Assembly: GCF_900095855.1 (NCBI RefSeq)
Contig: NZ_FMIY01000002.1
Span: 735,322-799,321, forward strand
DNA: 64,000 nt
Source of the DNA: Megasphaera coli
Lineage (GTDB): Bacteria > Bacillota > Negativicutes > Veillonellales > Megasphaeraceae
Direction of reading: 5' to 3'
The notes below the pieces were generated by a model, which worked only from the letters and a program-made list of their open reading frames with translations, had not been told where the DNA came from and searched no databases. Positions 47,493 through 57,474 of the stretch are shown here, one piece after another (positions within the stretch are counted from its first letter, which is position 1; every line of letters begins with the position of its first letter). The position numbers and the translations under genes are program-made.

Positions 47493-48740
47493 TTACTTGG
47501 ATGATCTCAATTTTAGCTGAGGAGGTTTTCCGTCAACGACACTATCTTTTGTGACGACGCATTCTTCCATGTCCTTGCGGGAAGGAGCGTCAAACATGAC
47601 ATCCAACATAATTCGTTCAATAATGGAGCGCAATCCGCGCGCCCCCGTTTTACGTTTCAGTGCCTCTTCGGCAATGGCCTTCAACGCGTCTTCCGTAAAT
47701 GTGAGTTTCACGTCGTCCATGCCGAGCATCTTCTGATACTGTTTGACGAGGGCATTCTTCGGCTCCGTCAAAATGTGCATCATCGCCTCTTCGTCCAAGG
47801 GATTCAACGTGACGAGAACGGGCAGGCGTCCGATTAATTCCGGTATTAAGCCGAACTTCTGCAAGTCCGTCGGGATGATTTCTTTTAAAAGCTCTTCGAC
47901 GGACTCTTCATTCTTCTTGTGAATATCCGCACCGAAACCCATATTTTTTTCCGTGCGCCGGCTTCTGATAGTCTTGTCGATACCGTCAAATGCGCCGCCG
48001 CAAATGAAAAGAATGTTCGTCGTATCAATCTGAAGCATTTCCTGATGGGGATGCTTCCGTCCGCCTTGAGGCGGCACATTTGCTTCCGTCCCTTCAAGAA
48101 TTTTCAGTAATGCCTGTTGTACGCCTTCACCGGATACATCCCGCGTAATGGAAGGATTTTCCGATTTTCTGGCAATTTTGTCAATTTCGTCTATATAAAT
48201 GATGCCCCGTTCCGCTTTGGCAATGTCAAAGTCTGCCGCCTGAATCAGTTTAAGCAGACAATTTTCCACATCTTCACCGACATACCCCGCCTCGGTCAGG
48301 CTGGTGGCATCGGCAATGGCAAAGGGAACATCGAGAAACCGTGCCAAGGTCTGTGCCAACAAGGTTTTGCCGCTCCCTGTGGGGCCGACCATGACGATAT
48401 TGGACTTTTGCAATTCCACATCATCATCTTTTTTACCGCTGCTGTTTGACTGCAGCCGTTTGTAATGATTGTATACGGCAACGGACAAGGTCTTTTTGGC
48501 AGCTTCCTGGCCGATAACATAATCGTCGAGGTTCTTCTTTATTTCACGAGGCGTCGGTAATTCTTTCATTTCAAAAGCCGGTTTTTCTTCTTCACCCAGT
48601 TCATCGGCTAAAATCGTTTCCGCCACATTAATGCATTCATCGCAAATGTATACGCCCGGGCCGGCAATCAACTTTTTAACTTCATCTTGTGTGCGGCCGC
48701 AAAAACTGCAGCGCGGCTCGTCTTTATGTTCTTTGGTCAA
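47493..48740 (-). CDS. clpX: ATP-dependent Clp protease unfoldase ClpX
   Basis: AAA+ unfoldase that feeds ClpP. The 415-residue protein has the zinc-binding domain with cysteines at 11, 14, 33 and 36, Walker A GPTGSGKT, Walker B IIYIDEID, the pore-loop region GYVGEDVE, and the arginine-finger end [12 protein letters not shown]. It sits 26 bases after clpP in the usual tig-clpP-clpX order. Confidence 0.97.
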   Translation of the reverse strand: MTKEHKDEPRCSFCGRTQDEVKKLIAGPGVYICDECINVAETILADELGEEEKPAFEMKELPTPREIKKNLDDYVIGQEAAKKTLSVAVYNHYKRLQSNSSGKKDDDVELQKSNIVMVGPTGSGKTLLAQTLARFLDVPFAIADATSLTEAGYVGEDVENCLLKLIQAADFDIAKAERGIIYIDEIDKIARKSENPSITRDVSGEGVQQALLKILEGTEANVPPQGGRKHPHQEMLQIDTTNILFICGGAFDGIDKTIRSRRTEKNMGFGADIHKKNEESVEELLKEIIPTDLQKFGLIPELIGRLPVLVTLNPLDEEAMMHILTEPKNALVKQYQKMLGMDDVKLTFTEDALKAIAEEALKRKTGARGLRSIIERIMLDVMFDAPSRKDMEECVVTKDSVVDGKPPQLKLRSSK

Positions 48741-48766
48741 TCCGCCTTACCTCCTTGTTGAGCGCC

Positions 48767-49375
48767 TTATTCCTTTACAGCCGCAGCATCGGGTCTGCTA
48801 AGAATTTCATCAACGAGGCCGTATTTCTTGGCGTCTTCACTGGTCATAAAGTTATCCCTTTCCGTATCTTTTTCAATGACCTCCAGGGGTTGACCGGTGT
48901 GAGCGGCTAAAATCCCGTTCAATTCCTTGCGCATGCGCAGGATTTCGCGCGCGTGGATTTCAATTTCCGTAGCTTGTCCCTGCACGCCGCCCAAGGGTTG
49001 ATGAATCATAATCTGAGAATGGGGCAAGGCAAACCGTTTCCCCTTCGTGCCGGCAGTCAACAAGACCGAAGCCATGCTGGCCGCGGAGCCGACGCAAATG
49101 GTAGAAACGTCAGGCTTAATATACTGCATTGTATCATAAACGGCCATGCCGGCAGTGACAACACCGCCGGGGCTGTTAATATATAAATGAATATCCTTGT
49201 CCGGATTATCCGCTTCGAGAAAAAGCAATTGTGCAATTACACTGTTTGCCGTTACATCGTCAATAGCGCCGCTGAGAAAGATAATACGATCCTTCAACAG
49301 GCGGGAATATATGTCGTAACTGCGTTCGCCTTGGGATGATTGCTCTACGACAATCGGTACATACTGCATTTTCAT
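48767..49375 (-). CDS. clpP: ATP-dependent Clp protease proteolytic subunit ClpP
   Basis: Serine protease chamber of the Clp complex. The 202-residue product has the catalytic serine (about S100) in [11 protein letters not shown], the histidine (about H125) in [11 protein letters not shown] and the later DRDNFM-like [22 protein letters not shown]. The ATG at 49375 is chosen because GGGGG lies five bases ahead; the in-frame TTG at 49387 overlaps that site. It begins 15 bases after tig. Confidence 0.97.
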   Translation of the reverse strand: MKMQYVPIVVEQSSQGERSYDIYSRLLKDRIIFLSGAIDDVTANSVIAQLLFLEADNPDKDIHLYINSPGGVVTAGMAVYDTMQYIKPDVSTICVGSAASMASVLLTAGTKGKRFALPHSQIMIHQPLGGVQGQATEIEIHAREILRMRKELNGILAAHTGQPLEVIEKDTERDNFMTSEDAKKYGLVDEILSRPDAAAVKE

Positions 49376-49390
49376 TATTTCCCCCAAATT

Positions 49391-50743
49391 CTACGCTTCC
49401 GACGCTTCTTCCTTCTCGGCCGGTTCTTCAGCCGCTTTTTCTTCTTTCGCATTCGTATCTACGGCATTGGAGAGAATAAAGCCTGCCGCTTTTTTACGAC
49501 CGACCGATTGAATCAGCATGGGAACACGTCGTTCTTTTAAAATAATCTTATAAACTTCCTTCGGATCGGCACCGAAATTCTGTGCCATCATAAAGATTTC
49601 AGCCTGCAAATCCGTATCATTGACTTCGATTTTCTCTTCTTTGGCAATCTTTTCCAGTATGAGGTCCATCTTGACATTTTCTTCGGCATTATCCTTGTAC
49701 CGCGCTCTGAACTCATCCATGCTCTGCTTTACATGTTGCAGATAATCATTGAGATTCATATTCTGCGCTTCCAGTTTTAAAGAAAACTCTTCCACCATCT
49801 GGTCAATTTTTTGTTCCACCATGACGTCGGGAATATCCACGCTCGCATTGCCGATAGCCTGTTTCAGAACTTCATTGTTGAAAGCTTCGGTCACTTTAAA
49901 ACGAGCGCTCCGTTCCAACCGTTTACGAACGTCTTCTTTCAATTCGTCGACAGACTTAAACTTGCCTACGAGTTCTGCAAAATCCGCATCGACAGGCGGC
50001 AATTCACTGTGTTTAATATCCTGTATCGTCACTGCAAACACGGCTTCTTTGCCGGCCAAATCTTTTTGGAAATATTCTTCCGGGAACGTAACTTTTACGT
50101 CCTTGCTGTCGCCGACACAAAGGCCGATGAGCTGTTCTTCAAAGCCGGGTATAAAGCTGTCCGAACCGATTTCAAGCGGATATGCCTTGCCTTCGCCGCC
50201 TTCAAAGGGAACACCGTCAACGCTGCCCTTAAAGTCGATAACCGCAAAATCTCCTTTGCCTATTTTTGCGCCTTCCGGAGCGGGAGCCAGGCGGGAATGA
50301 TTCTTTTGCAGATTAACCAATTCTTTTGCAATATCTTCTTCCGTTACGCTGACTTCTTCCTTAGCCGCTTTAATACCTTTGTATTCGCCGAGCGTAACCT
50401 CCGGTTTCTTCGTTACTGTCGCTTCAAAGACGACGTCCGCACCTTTTTCGTCGGCAATCCGTTTAACGTCCGGCTCCGTTACGGGCACGATATTTTGTTC
50501 TTTCAGCGCATCGTTATATGCCTTCGATGCTACCGCTTCAAATATTTCTTCTTTTACGGCGTCTTTGCCCAAGAAGCTTTCCAACACCATACGCGGGGCT
50601 TTGCCCTTACGAAAGCCGGGAATATTCACACGCCCGGCCAAATTTTTGCAAGCCGCCTCTGCACCCTTGGCAGCTTCTTTGGCAGGCACCTCGATATGCA
50701 GGGTCACTTTATGTTGGTCTACTTCATTTACAGTTACTTTCAT
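49391..50743 (-). CDS. tig: Trigger factor
   Basis: Ribosome-bound chaperone with peptidyl-prolyl isomerase activity. The 450-residue protein shows the ribosome-binding loop GFRKGKAPRMVLE near residue 45 and the FKBP domain (DFAVIDFKGSVDGVPFEGG, FIPGFEEQLIGLCVGD) at about 155-235, with the C-terminal helical arms after it. It ends in an acidic alanine/glutamate-rich tail (EEKAAEEPAEKEEASEA). The ATG at 50743 lies 11 bases after GGAGG. First gene of tig-clpP-clpX, with a promoter whose -35 element is tandemly duplicated. Confidence 0.96.
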   Translation of the reverse strand: MKVTVNEVDQHKVTLHIEVPAKEAAKGAEAACKNLAGRVNIPGFRKGKAPRMVLESFLGKDAVKEEIFEAVASKAYNDALKEQNIVPVTEPDVKRIADEKGADVVFEATVTKKPEVTLGEYKGIKAAKEEVSVTEEDIAKELVNLQKNHSRLAPAPEGAKIGKGDFAVIDFKGSVDGVPFEGGEGKAYPLEIGSDSFIPGFEEQLIGLCVGDSKDVKVTFPEEYFQKDLAGKEAVFAVTIQDIKHSELPPVDADFAELVGKFKSVDELKEDVRKRLERSARFKVTEAFNNEVLKQAIGNASVDIPDVMVEQKIDQMVEEFSLKLEAQNMNLNDYLQHVKQSMDEFRARYKDNAEENVKMDLILEKIAKEEKIEVNDTDLQAEIFMMAQNFGADPKEVYKIILKERRVPMLIQSVGRKKAAGFILSNAVDTNAKEEKAAEEPAEKEEASEA

Positions 50744-50813
50744 GCTGAACAAATCCTCCTCACGAGTCATCACGCCGTAGCGGTTTTCTTAAATCATTAT
50801 CATACCGCTTACC

Positions 50814-50855
50814 ATCATACCATACAATACAAGCATTGACAACAAGCATTGACAA
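50814..50855 (-). promoter_or_regulatory. tig promoter with duplicated -35 element
   Basis: Minus-strand -10 TATGAT (50819-50814), a 17-base spacer and -35 TTGTCA (50842-50837). A second identical TTGTCA lies 13 bases further upstream (50855-50850), because AAGCATTGACAAC is repeated in tandem at 50831-50856. The duplicate could be a decoy or an alternative -35 site. Confidence 0.65.
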
Positions 50856-50887
50856 GAAACGGCACTGTCTTCTTTAACCTTTTGTCC

Positions 50888-50915
50888 TTGCAAAATAGAC
50901 GGGATATATTATAAT
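50888..50915 (+). promoter_or_regulatory. Promoter of the dihydrolipoamide-dehydrogenase-like gene
   Basis: TTGCAA (50888-50893), a 16-base spacer and TATAAT (50910-50915), 45 bases before the start codon; divergent from the tig promoter. Confidence 0.7.
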
Positions 50916-50960
50916 ATCACTAAAGTATACATTTTATGTATAGAAAGGGTTGAAAAAAGA

Positions 50961-52478
50961 ATGACAGAATCATATGATTTGATAGTAATCGGCACGGGCG
51001 CGGCAAATATCGTCGTCGACGCGGCGGCTCGCCAAGGCCTGCGCATCGCCCTCATTGAAAAAGGCAAGTTCGGCGGCACCTGTTTGAACCGCGGCTGTAT
51101 TCCCACGAAAATTCTCGTAACGGCAGCCGACTATATTCGCGAAATTGCGGAAGCAAAACGCATCGGCGTCATGGCTGACAACGTCACCATGGACTGGTCC
51201 GTCGTCTCCAGGCGTCTCTGGGACAAGGTGGACGGCGGCGCCGAAGGCACAAAGCACTATTATGCCGCCATGGAAAATATTGATATTTATGAAGGTACGG
51301 CCTCCTTTACAGGCAAAAAGGACTTGCACATTGCTCTTAACAACGGCTCGTCCGTCGATATTACCGGTAAAAAAATTGTCATCGGCACGGGTGCACGCAC
51401 GAACGTGCCCAAACTGGAAGGACTGGAAGAAGCGGGCTATGTCACCTCGGAAAGCCTTTTCGGCGGCAAATACCCCAAAACACCGTATAAGAGCCTCATC
51501 ATCGTCGGCGGCGGTCCCATCGGCTGTGAGTTTGCCCACGTATTTAATGCTGCCGGCACCGAGGTTTCCGTCATTCAGCACAATGTCCGGCTTCTGCCCA
51601 AGGAGGATGAAGATATTTCCGCTTTTCTCTTAACCCAATTGAAAAGTTACGGAATTGATGTCTTCCTCAATAAGGACACGCTCTCCGTCAAGACGGAAAA
51701 GGGGCAGAAAGTATTGTACTTCAAAGACCGCACTACAGGCGAAGAAGCATCTGTCGGCGCCGACGAAATCCTCATTGCGCCCGGTATCGTGCCGACAACG
51801 GATTTACTGCACTTGGAAAATACGGATGTAACGACGGATAAGCGCGGTTACATTGAAACAAATGAATTTCTCGAAACGGCTGCCGAAGGGATTTGGGCCC
51901 TCGGCGACGTGAACGGCCTCGCCCCGTTCCGCCACAAAGCAAACTACGAAGCGGAAATCATTGCGCACAACCTCTTCTCCGGCGAAAAGCCGGAAAACTG
52001 GCGTTGGGCCCGCTATGACGTCGTCCCTGCCGTTACTTATACATATCCGGAAACGGCACACGTCGGACTTACGGAAAAAGAAGCGCTTAAAGCCGGCTAC
52101 GCAGCGGATATTGCCTATAACCATTACTCTGCGTCCGCAAAGGGCTACGCGCTCGGTTATCTCCCGGATGCTCCCGATGACGGATTTATCAAGCTCGTTG
52201 TCGACAAGAAGACCAAACATCTCCTCGGTGCCCATATCGTCGGTCATGAAGCTTCCATTCTCATTCAACCGTTCATCAATCTTTTGAATGCGGGAAAAGC
52301 GAAAATCGCAGTGCGTCATAAAGAAATCGCCTCTCCCACGGCAAAAGAACTGCGGGCAACCGGTCTGTCCAGAAATTTATTGCCCCAATCGGTTTATACG
52401 ATCGGCGAAACCATGACGCCTCACCCGTCCCTGCAGGAAGTCACCATGTGGACGAGATATTATTACGAAAAGAAATAA
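50961..52478 (+). CDS. Dihydrolipoamide dehydrogenase-like pyridine nucleotide-disulfide oxidoreductase
   Basis: A 505-residue flavoprotein. The FAD site is YDLIVIGTGAAN, the redox disulfide is GGTCLNRGCIPTK, the NAD(P) site is SLIIVGGGPIGCEFAHVF, and the second FAD contact is IWALGDVNGLAPF. The C-terminal dimer domain ends in the active-site base region TPHPSLQEV. About 30 residues longer than Lpd and most like the mycothione/mercuric-reductase-like group found in anaerobes; the true disulfide substrate is unknown. No 2-oxoacid dehydrogenase genes adjoin it. RBS GAAAGG, own promoter, and a strong bidirectional terminator. Confidence 0.88.
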   Translation: MTESYDLIVIGTGAANIVVDAAARQGLRIALIEKGKFGGTCLNRGCIPTKILVTAADYIREIAEAKRIGVMADNVTMDWSVVSRRLWDKVDGGAEGTKHYYAAMENIDIYEGTASFTGKKDLHIALNNGSSVDITGKKIVIGTGARTNVPKLEGLEEAGYVTSESLFGGKYPKTPYKSLIIVGGGPIGCEFAHVFNAAGTEVSVIQHNVRLLPKEDEDISAFLLTQLKSYGIDVFLNKDTLSVKTEKGQKVLYFKDRTTGEEASVGADEILIAPGIVPTTDLLHLENTDVTTDKRGYIETNEFLETAAEGIWALGDVNGLAPFRHKANYEAEIIAHNLFSGEKPENWRWARYDVVPAVTYTYPETAHVGLTEKEALKAGYAADIAYNHYSASAKGYALGYLPDAPDDGFIKLVVDKKTKHLLGAHIVGHEASILIQPFINLLNAGKAKIAVRHKEIASPTAKELRATGLSRNLLPQSVYTIGETMTPHPSLQEVTMWTRYYYEKK

Positions 52479-52496
52479 GGAGTATCGGTTTGTTAT

Positions 52497-52549
52497 AAAA
52501 AGAGGGGGACTGCCGCACATGAACAGTGTGCGATAGTCCCCCTCTTTTT
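52497..52549. terminator. Strong bidirectional terminator between the Lpd-like gene and cfa
   Basis: AAAAAGAGGGGGACT and AGTCCCCCTCTTTTT enclose an inner GCCGCAC/GTGTGCG stem, between convergent genes. Confidence 0.92.
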
Positions 52550-52581
52550 ACAGGCTGCCCGTATAACGGCAGTCCAAGCAC

Positions 52582-53748
52582 TCAATACCAGCGTATCATC
52601 GGCAGCTCATTATTTGTCCCCCTGGTCATCAGGATCTGATGGACATCAATATTACCGATCTGGAAAGACACTGCGCAACCGCATAAATAGAGTTCCCACA
52701 TCCGTGCGAATTCTTCGCCTTTATCGGCAATAACTTGCTCGCGAACAGCCTGAAAATTATGATACCAACACATGAGTGTCCTATAATAATGCCGCCGCAG
52801 GCTTTCAACGTCAATGACCTGAAAATCATAATCGTAAGCTTTGGCGATGATCTCTCTCAGGGACGGCAGCATGCCGCCGGGAAAGATATATTTGCGCATC
52901 CACGGGTTGCCGACGGATTCATCGTGTCCGCTGATGTAATGAAGAAGAAAGAGGCCGCCCTTCTTGAGCATATGGCTTGCAGTTTTCATATACAAGGAGT
53001 AATTGGAACGGCCGACATGTTCAATCATACCGACACTGACGATACGGTCATATTTCCGGCCTTCCTCCGCCAAATCACGGTAGTCGATGAGATCAATCCG
53101 GACTTGTCCCTCCAGTCCCAGCGCCTTAATACGTTCCTGCCCTTTTTTCCATTGCTCCCGGCTCAACGTGCAGCCGTACCCTTTCACCCCATATTTTTGA
53201 ACCGCCTCGATGAGAAGATACCCCCAACCGCAGCCTATATCGAGAAGCTTCATCCCCTTCTTTAAATGCAGCTTCTCCAAAGTATAATAAATTTTATTAT
53301 GTTGCGCCGTTTCCAACGTATCCGTATCATTTTTAAAATACGCGCAGGAGTAGCTCATGGAAGGATCGAGCCAAAGGCCGTAAAAATCATTACCCAAATC
53401 ATAATGAGACGAAACCATTTTTTTCTGATCCGCTTTCGATTCGGAGGAATGAAGCAAATAGCCTAAAGCGCTTTTTTCCAGGGAAAACCGGTCATTTTGA
53501 CTCAAAAGACAACGAAGAGCCGTAAACAAATCGCCTTCTATCTCCAGATCTTTGCGCATATACGCTTCGCCGAGAGAAAGAGAAGTGGAAGTAAGCAGTT
53601 CTTTCTTGGAAATATCCCTGTTGAACACTAAATTGAACAAAGGCGTCCCTTCCCCGACAGTATATGTTTTGCCGTGCAGCTTCACTGTAAAGCAATACTC
53701 ATCGAAACGCTGTAAATAATGAATTAAAAACGTGTCGAAAATATGCAT
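52582..53748 (-). CDS. cfa: Cyclopropane-fatty-acyl-phospholipid synthase
   Basis: Adds a methylene group from SAM across the double bond of membrane lipid acyl chains. The 388-residue protein has the N-terminal lipid-binding domain (LSLGEAYMRKDLEIEGDLF), SSHYDLGNDFYGLWLDPSMSYSCAYF, SAM motif LLDIGCGWGYLL and MIEHVGRSNYSLYM. It ends IRWY. The start is the ATG at 53748, after GAGGTGA; an in-frame GTG at 53757 overlaps that site. Likely a stationary-phase or acid-tolerance enzyme by family knowledge. Confidence 0.96.
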   Translation of the reverse strand: MHIFDTFLIHYLQRFDEYCFTVKLHGKTYTVGEGTPLFNLVFNRDISKKELLTSTSLSLGEAYMRKDLEIEGDLFTALRCLLSQNDRFSLEKSALGYLLHSSESKADQKKMVSSHYDLGNDFYGLWLDPSMSYSCAYFKNDTDTLETAQHNKIYYTLEKLHLKKGMKLLDIGCGWGYLLIEAVQKYGVKGYGCTLSREQWKKGQERIKALGLEGQVRIDLIDYRDLAEEGRKYDRIVSVGMIEHVGRSNYSLYMKTASHMLKKGGLFLLHYISGHDESVGNPWMRKYIFPGGMLPSLREIIAKAYDYDFQVIDVESLRRHYYRTLMCWYHNFQAVREQVIADKGEEFARMWELYLCGCAVSFQIGNIDVHQILMTRGTNNELPMIRWY

Positions 53749-53913
53749 ACGGATCACCTCATTTCGTTTTAAACCGCCTGCAGGGTACAGACAACACGCA
53801 TTTTAAGCTATTATAATTATAACGAAATCAACACCGTGTCCGACAGGATGCCCGGAAAACTATCATCTCTTTTACCGTCACGACAAATACGGCAGCCCGT
53901 ATATAAAAATATT

Positions 53914-55365
53914 TTATAAAAAATTGGCCGATTCTTTGCGCAATACTTCCTGCCGCAACTCGGAAAGTTTGGCACTTCTCTGCACATGCATCGGTTCGGG
54001 ATTGATAAGACGCAGGTATTCGGGCCACAACGTATGTATCTCTTTTTCGGCATATGCTTCTATTTCCGGTAAATCCGGTCGTTCATACACGACTTCCCCG
54101 TTTTTAAAAACAGGCTGCAGCATAGTTCGAACATGATACGAACCGCCTAAAAGAGTACGATAACGCCAAGGCATGTCATCGACGAGAAGATGAAAACTCT
54201 CGGTCTCGTCTATTGTTTCTCCTTCCAGCACTATTACATCGGCTTTCATCTTACCCGTCTTGTCATCATACAGGCGCAAGACGTTTTTCAAGCCCGGGTT
54301 GGATATTTTTTCGGCATTATCGCTCAATTTGATCTTCGGCACGAACGTATCGCCTTCGTACTGCCCGACAAGCTTAAATACTCCCCCTAAGGACGGGCTG
54401 TCTTTCGATGTAATCAGGTTGGTACCGACCCCCCATGAATTGATGGCACTGCCTTGCAATTTTAAACCGCTGATAAGCTCTTCATCCAAGTCATTGGACG
54501 CGGCAATAACGGCATCATTAAAACCGGCGTTGTCAAACATTTTACGCGCTTCTTTCGACAGGTACGCCAAATCGCCGCTGTCCAGGCGAATGCCGTAACG
54601 AGGCGGCAACTTTCCCGCTTCCCGCAATTCCCTGAAAACGGTAATTGCGTCGGGAACGCCCTGTTTGAGCGTATTGTATGTATCCGCCAGGAGAATGAGG
54701 TTGTCATCATATTGGCGGGCATAAGCGCGAAAGGCTTCCAGCTCTGTCGGAAAGCTCATAATCCAGCTGTGTGCCATCGTTCCGAAAACGGGTATGCCGA
54801 ACTTCGCGCCTGCATAGACATTGCTCGTACCGTTGAAACCGCCGATTACGGCAGATCTCGCGCCGTAAACGCCGGCAGACTTCCCCTGTGCCCGTCTGAG
54901 ACCGAACTCCATAAGCGTATCGTTACCGGCAACGGTGCGAACACGGCGTGCTTTCGTAGCAATAAGGCTCTCATGATTCAGAATCATGGACAAACACGTT
55001 TCCAACAGGAGCGCTTCGGCTTTCTTCGTCTCCACCCGCAGCAGTACTTCCTGCGGAAAAGCCACCGTACCTTCGGGCATGGCATAAATATCGCCGGTAA
55101 ACGCAATAGTTTGCAAATACTTTAAAAACTCCGCTTTGAACATGCCCGTACTTTTTAAGTAGTCAATATCATCATCGTTGAAATGCAGATGCTCCACATA
55201 GTCGATGAGATGCTCCAAACCGGCAACTACAGTATAACCGCCGGCAAAAGGATTACTGCGATAGTAACGATCGAATACGCAGCGCTGCTCATGCTTGCCT
55301 TCAAAAAACAGGCCCTGTATCATTGTCAGTTGGTATAAGTCGGTTAAAAGGGCATTTCCGTACAT
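53914..55365 (-). CDS. pncB: Nicotinate phosphoribosyltransferase
   Basis: Salvages nicotinate to nicotinate mononucleotide. The 483-residue protein opens NALLTDLYQLTMIQGLF and has FDRYYRSNPFAGGYTVVAGL and GARSAVIGGFNGTSNV. It also shows GTMAHSWIMSF with the active-site histidine, RLDSGDLAYLSKEARKM and WGVGTNLITSKDSPSLGGVFKLV. It is the long class I form without an adjacent nicotinamidase. GGAGG lies seven bases before the ATG. An apparently AT-rich, terminator-poor gap of 165 bases separates it from cfa. Confidence 0.96.
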   Translation of the reverse strand: MYGNALLTDLYQLTMIQGLFFEGKHEQRCVFDRYYRSNPFAGGYTVVAGLEHLIDYVEHLHFNDDDIDYLKSTGMFKAEFLKYLQTIAFTGDIYAMPEGTVAFPQEVLLRVETKKAEALLLETCLSMILNHESLIATKARRVRTVAGNDTLMEFGLRRAQGKSAGVYGARSAVIGGFNGTSNVYAGAKFGIPVFGTMAHSWIMSFPTELEAFRAYARQYDDNLILLADTYNTLKQGVPDAITVFRELREAGKLPPRYGIRLDSGDLAYLSKEARKMFDNAGFNDAVIAASNDLDEELISGLKLQGSAINSWGVGTNLITSKDSPSLGGVFKLVGQYEGDTFVPKIKLSDNAEKISNPGLKNVLRLYDDKTGKMKADVIVLEGETIDETESFHLLVDDMPWRYRTLLGGSYHVRTMLQPVFKNGEVVYERPDLPEIEAYAEKEIHTLWPEYLRLINPEPMHVQRSAKLSELRQEVLRKESANFL

Positions 55366-55514
55366 CCTATCGCCTCCGGTAGTGTATTTCCTCTATTATA
55401 CCGCTATTGCATAAAGAGAATATATGTGTTTTTGATATTTATTATACATTTTACGTATTTCTTTGAATAAGCAATGCCTTTAACTCATCATATGCATTAT
55501 CACCCGAATAATGT

Positions 55515-55520
55515 TATAAT
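55515..55520 (+). promoter_or_regulatory. Extended -10 promoter of the EamA gene
   Basis: Plus-strand TG-T-TATAAT, 53 bases before the start codon at 55573. The divergent pncB promoter probably uses the TATAAT near 55400 on the other strand. Confidence 0.5.
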
Positions 55521-55572
55521 AATACTACTTTGTCATCCTGTTGCGACATGATGAATGCAGAGGAGTTTTTCT

Positions 55573-56481
55573 ATGCGCTACCGTATTTTTCTGTTTATTA
55601 CCGCCCTTGTCTGGGGCTGTGCATTCGTGGCTCAACGCATCGGTGCGGAATTTATGGGGCCCTTTGCCTTTAACGGTCTTCGCTTTTGGTTCGGCGCCTT
55701 GACTCTTTTACCGCTTACCTTCCTTTCAGGCTCCGAAAAACCGACGTTGCCGAAAAAAGAACGCCCTCCCGTTTCCTTGAAAGGCGCTATATGTATTCTC
55801 GGCTTCTTTCTCTTTACCGGTGCCGCGCTGCAGCAGTTCGGCATTGCGTATACGACAGCCGGAAAATCGGGATTTATTTCAGCCCTTTATATCGTCTGCG
55901 TTCCCGTTGCCGGAATTTACTTCGGCAATGCCTTGCGCCTGACACATCTCATCGGCTGTGCCGTTGCCATGGCGGGAACATATTTTCTTTCCGTTTACGG
56001 CGGCGGCCTTGAAGATATCAATCTGGGCGATGCCGTTACCCTGGCAGGTGTATTCTTTTGGACCTTTCATATTATTTCCATTTCCATCTTCGTCCGTTAT
56101 TATGACGGTCTGAGGCTGGCTGTCGGCCAATTCATCGTCTGCGGCTTCTTCAATTTCATCGCCATGTTCATTGTCGGTGAGCCCTTGACTGTCGACATCA
56201 TCCGCACCGTCGCTTGGCCCTTGGCCTATTGCGCCGTCTTTTCTACAGGCGTCGGCTTTACCTTGCAAATACTGGGTCAAAAAGGACTGTCCCCTACGGA
56301 AGCATCCCTTATCGGCAGCTTGGAAATGATTTTCAGCCTTATGGCCGGTTACGTTTACTTGGGCGAACAGCTGACGACGGCGGAACTTTTCGGTGCCGTC
56401 CTCATGACGTTCGGTATCGTAACGGCACAATTACCGAGCCGTGTCATTTGTGAGCGTAACAGGGCACATAAACCTTCGTAG
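55573..56481 (+). CDS. EamA/DMT-superfamily permease
   Basis: A ten-helix transporter of the drug/metabolite superfamily, 302 residues, with the two EamA repeats. The first opens MRYRIFLFITALVWGCAFVAQRIG, and the closing helices include GLSPTEASLIGSLEMIFSLMAGYVYLGEQLT, the conserved region of the second repeat. Substrate is unknown (amino acids or small metabolites in relatives). The start is the ATG at 55573 because AGAGGAG precedes it; an in-frame ATG at 55555 lacks a site. Confidence 0.9.
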   Translation: MRYRIFLFITALVWGCAFVAQRIGAEFMGPFAFNGLRFWFGALTLLPLTFLSGSEKPTLPKKERPPVSLKGAICILGFFLFTGAALQQFGIAYTTAGKSGFISALYIVCVPVAGIYFGNALRLTHLIGCAVAMAGTYFLSVYGGGLEDINLGDAVTLAGVFFWTFHIISISIFVRYYDGLRLAVGQFIVCGFFNFIAMFIVGEPLTVDIIRTVAWPLAYCAVFSTGVGFTLQILGQKGLSPTEASLIGSLEMIFSLMAGYVYLGEQLTTAELFGAVLMTFGIVTAQLPSRVICERNRAHKPS

Positions 56482-56572
56482 CACCTTGTATCAAAATACG
56501 GCCGGTCGGTTCTTGTTTGCCGCATGAATGAACAACGGCGACTTTCTGTCCAAAGAAGACTTCGGCAAACGC

Positions 56573-56623
56573 AAAAAAGCTGTTGTATCCGCGTTGAACA
56601 CGCTTCAGTACAACAGCTTTTTT
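56573..56623. terminator. Bidirectional terminator between EamA gene and pseudogene
   Basis: AAAAAAGCTGTTGTA and TACAACAGCTTTTTT pair perfectly over 15 bases around a GCGTTGAACACGC inner hairpin. Confidence 0.9.
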
Positions 56624-56657
56624 AATTTTTTATCAACGCCCCGAACCGGGAACATGC

Positions 56658-57474
56658 CTATAATTCATACACCATCGCAAACGCCGGTCCAAGTAAAAGC
56701 AGCGCCAGTATAACGATAAGGAAGAAGATAGAACCGCACCCGCCCCGTTTGACGGCGCCGAGGGCACTCTTGATGCGAGCCGTAATCGGCGTCGCATCTT
56801 CCACGATGTGCCACGCGCCGCCCGTGAGCGGGCGTACGTACGGATAGCTGCAAATGGCTCCGCGCACGACCCGCATCCATCCGAGGAGCGCGGCTGGCAG
56901 CGCCACGAACTCCCATGCCATGAGGAGCCCCAGCCGCTCTCTATCAAAGGACCCGCTTGAGAAATACCGCCGCGCCCGACTTCCCCGCCTCGGGAAAGGT
57001 AATGGGCCCCAGCCACGCGAGGTAAAGAAGCACCGTCAGAAGGATCGGCTCGACGCGGTCGAGGAGATCGTTCGGCAGGTTGTCCGAGGTGACGATCGCC
57101 TTGTGATTCAGAAAGCTCTCTCCCGCAAATTCGCGCTCGCTGCCCTGGGCGCGCCGCACGGTAAGGGAGAACGGCCCCTGAAAGAGCCGATAGGGCAGAT
57201 AGACGCCGCGCAGGCGCGCCTCCCCCTTGCCGGCACGCGCAGATCATTCATATGCACGCGCAGGAGTTCCGCCTCGGGCTTCCCCTTGTTGTCCTCCATC
57301 CATTTTTCGAGGATTGGGAACGCTTCCTCCTCTGCTGCACATAAAATTGTAATCGTCTAAATAAAAAACATACGCTCAGATCGTTTATATTATGGTGAAA
57401 AGCTTGCCGTGCCTTGTGAGGAAATATCTCTCGGGTATCGCGTGCCGCTCATGCGCCATATGCGACCATTGCAT
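56658..57474 (-). pseudogene. GC-rich, multiply frameshifted membrane-protein pseudogene
   Basis: Three minus-strand frames join into one protein of about 270 residues: MQWSHMAHERHAIPERYFLTRHG near 57474, then ...KWMEDNKGKPEAELLRVHMNDLRV, GEARLRGVYLPYRLF...LPNDLLDRVEPILLTVLLYLAWLGP, and MAWEFVALPAALLGWMRVVRGA...GSIFFLIVILALLLLGPAFAMV at the end. The breaks are an in-frame stop at about 57386, a frameshift near 57340, another in the five-C run at 57222-57226, and a fourth near 56950. Its body is far richer in GC than its surroundings, with C/G in nearly all third positions. I do not recognise the family. Decayed foreign gene is the best reading; a sequencing fault is unlikely to hit four times here only. 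Confidence 0.75.

Noticed and set aside
56633-57247. Minus-strand frame of 204 residues at the pseudogene
   Set aside because: It is arginine/serine-rich out-of-frame translation; the coherent membrane-protein pieces are in the other two frames.
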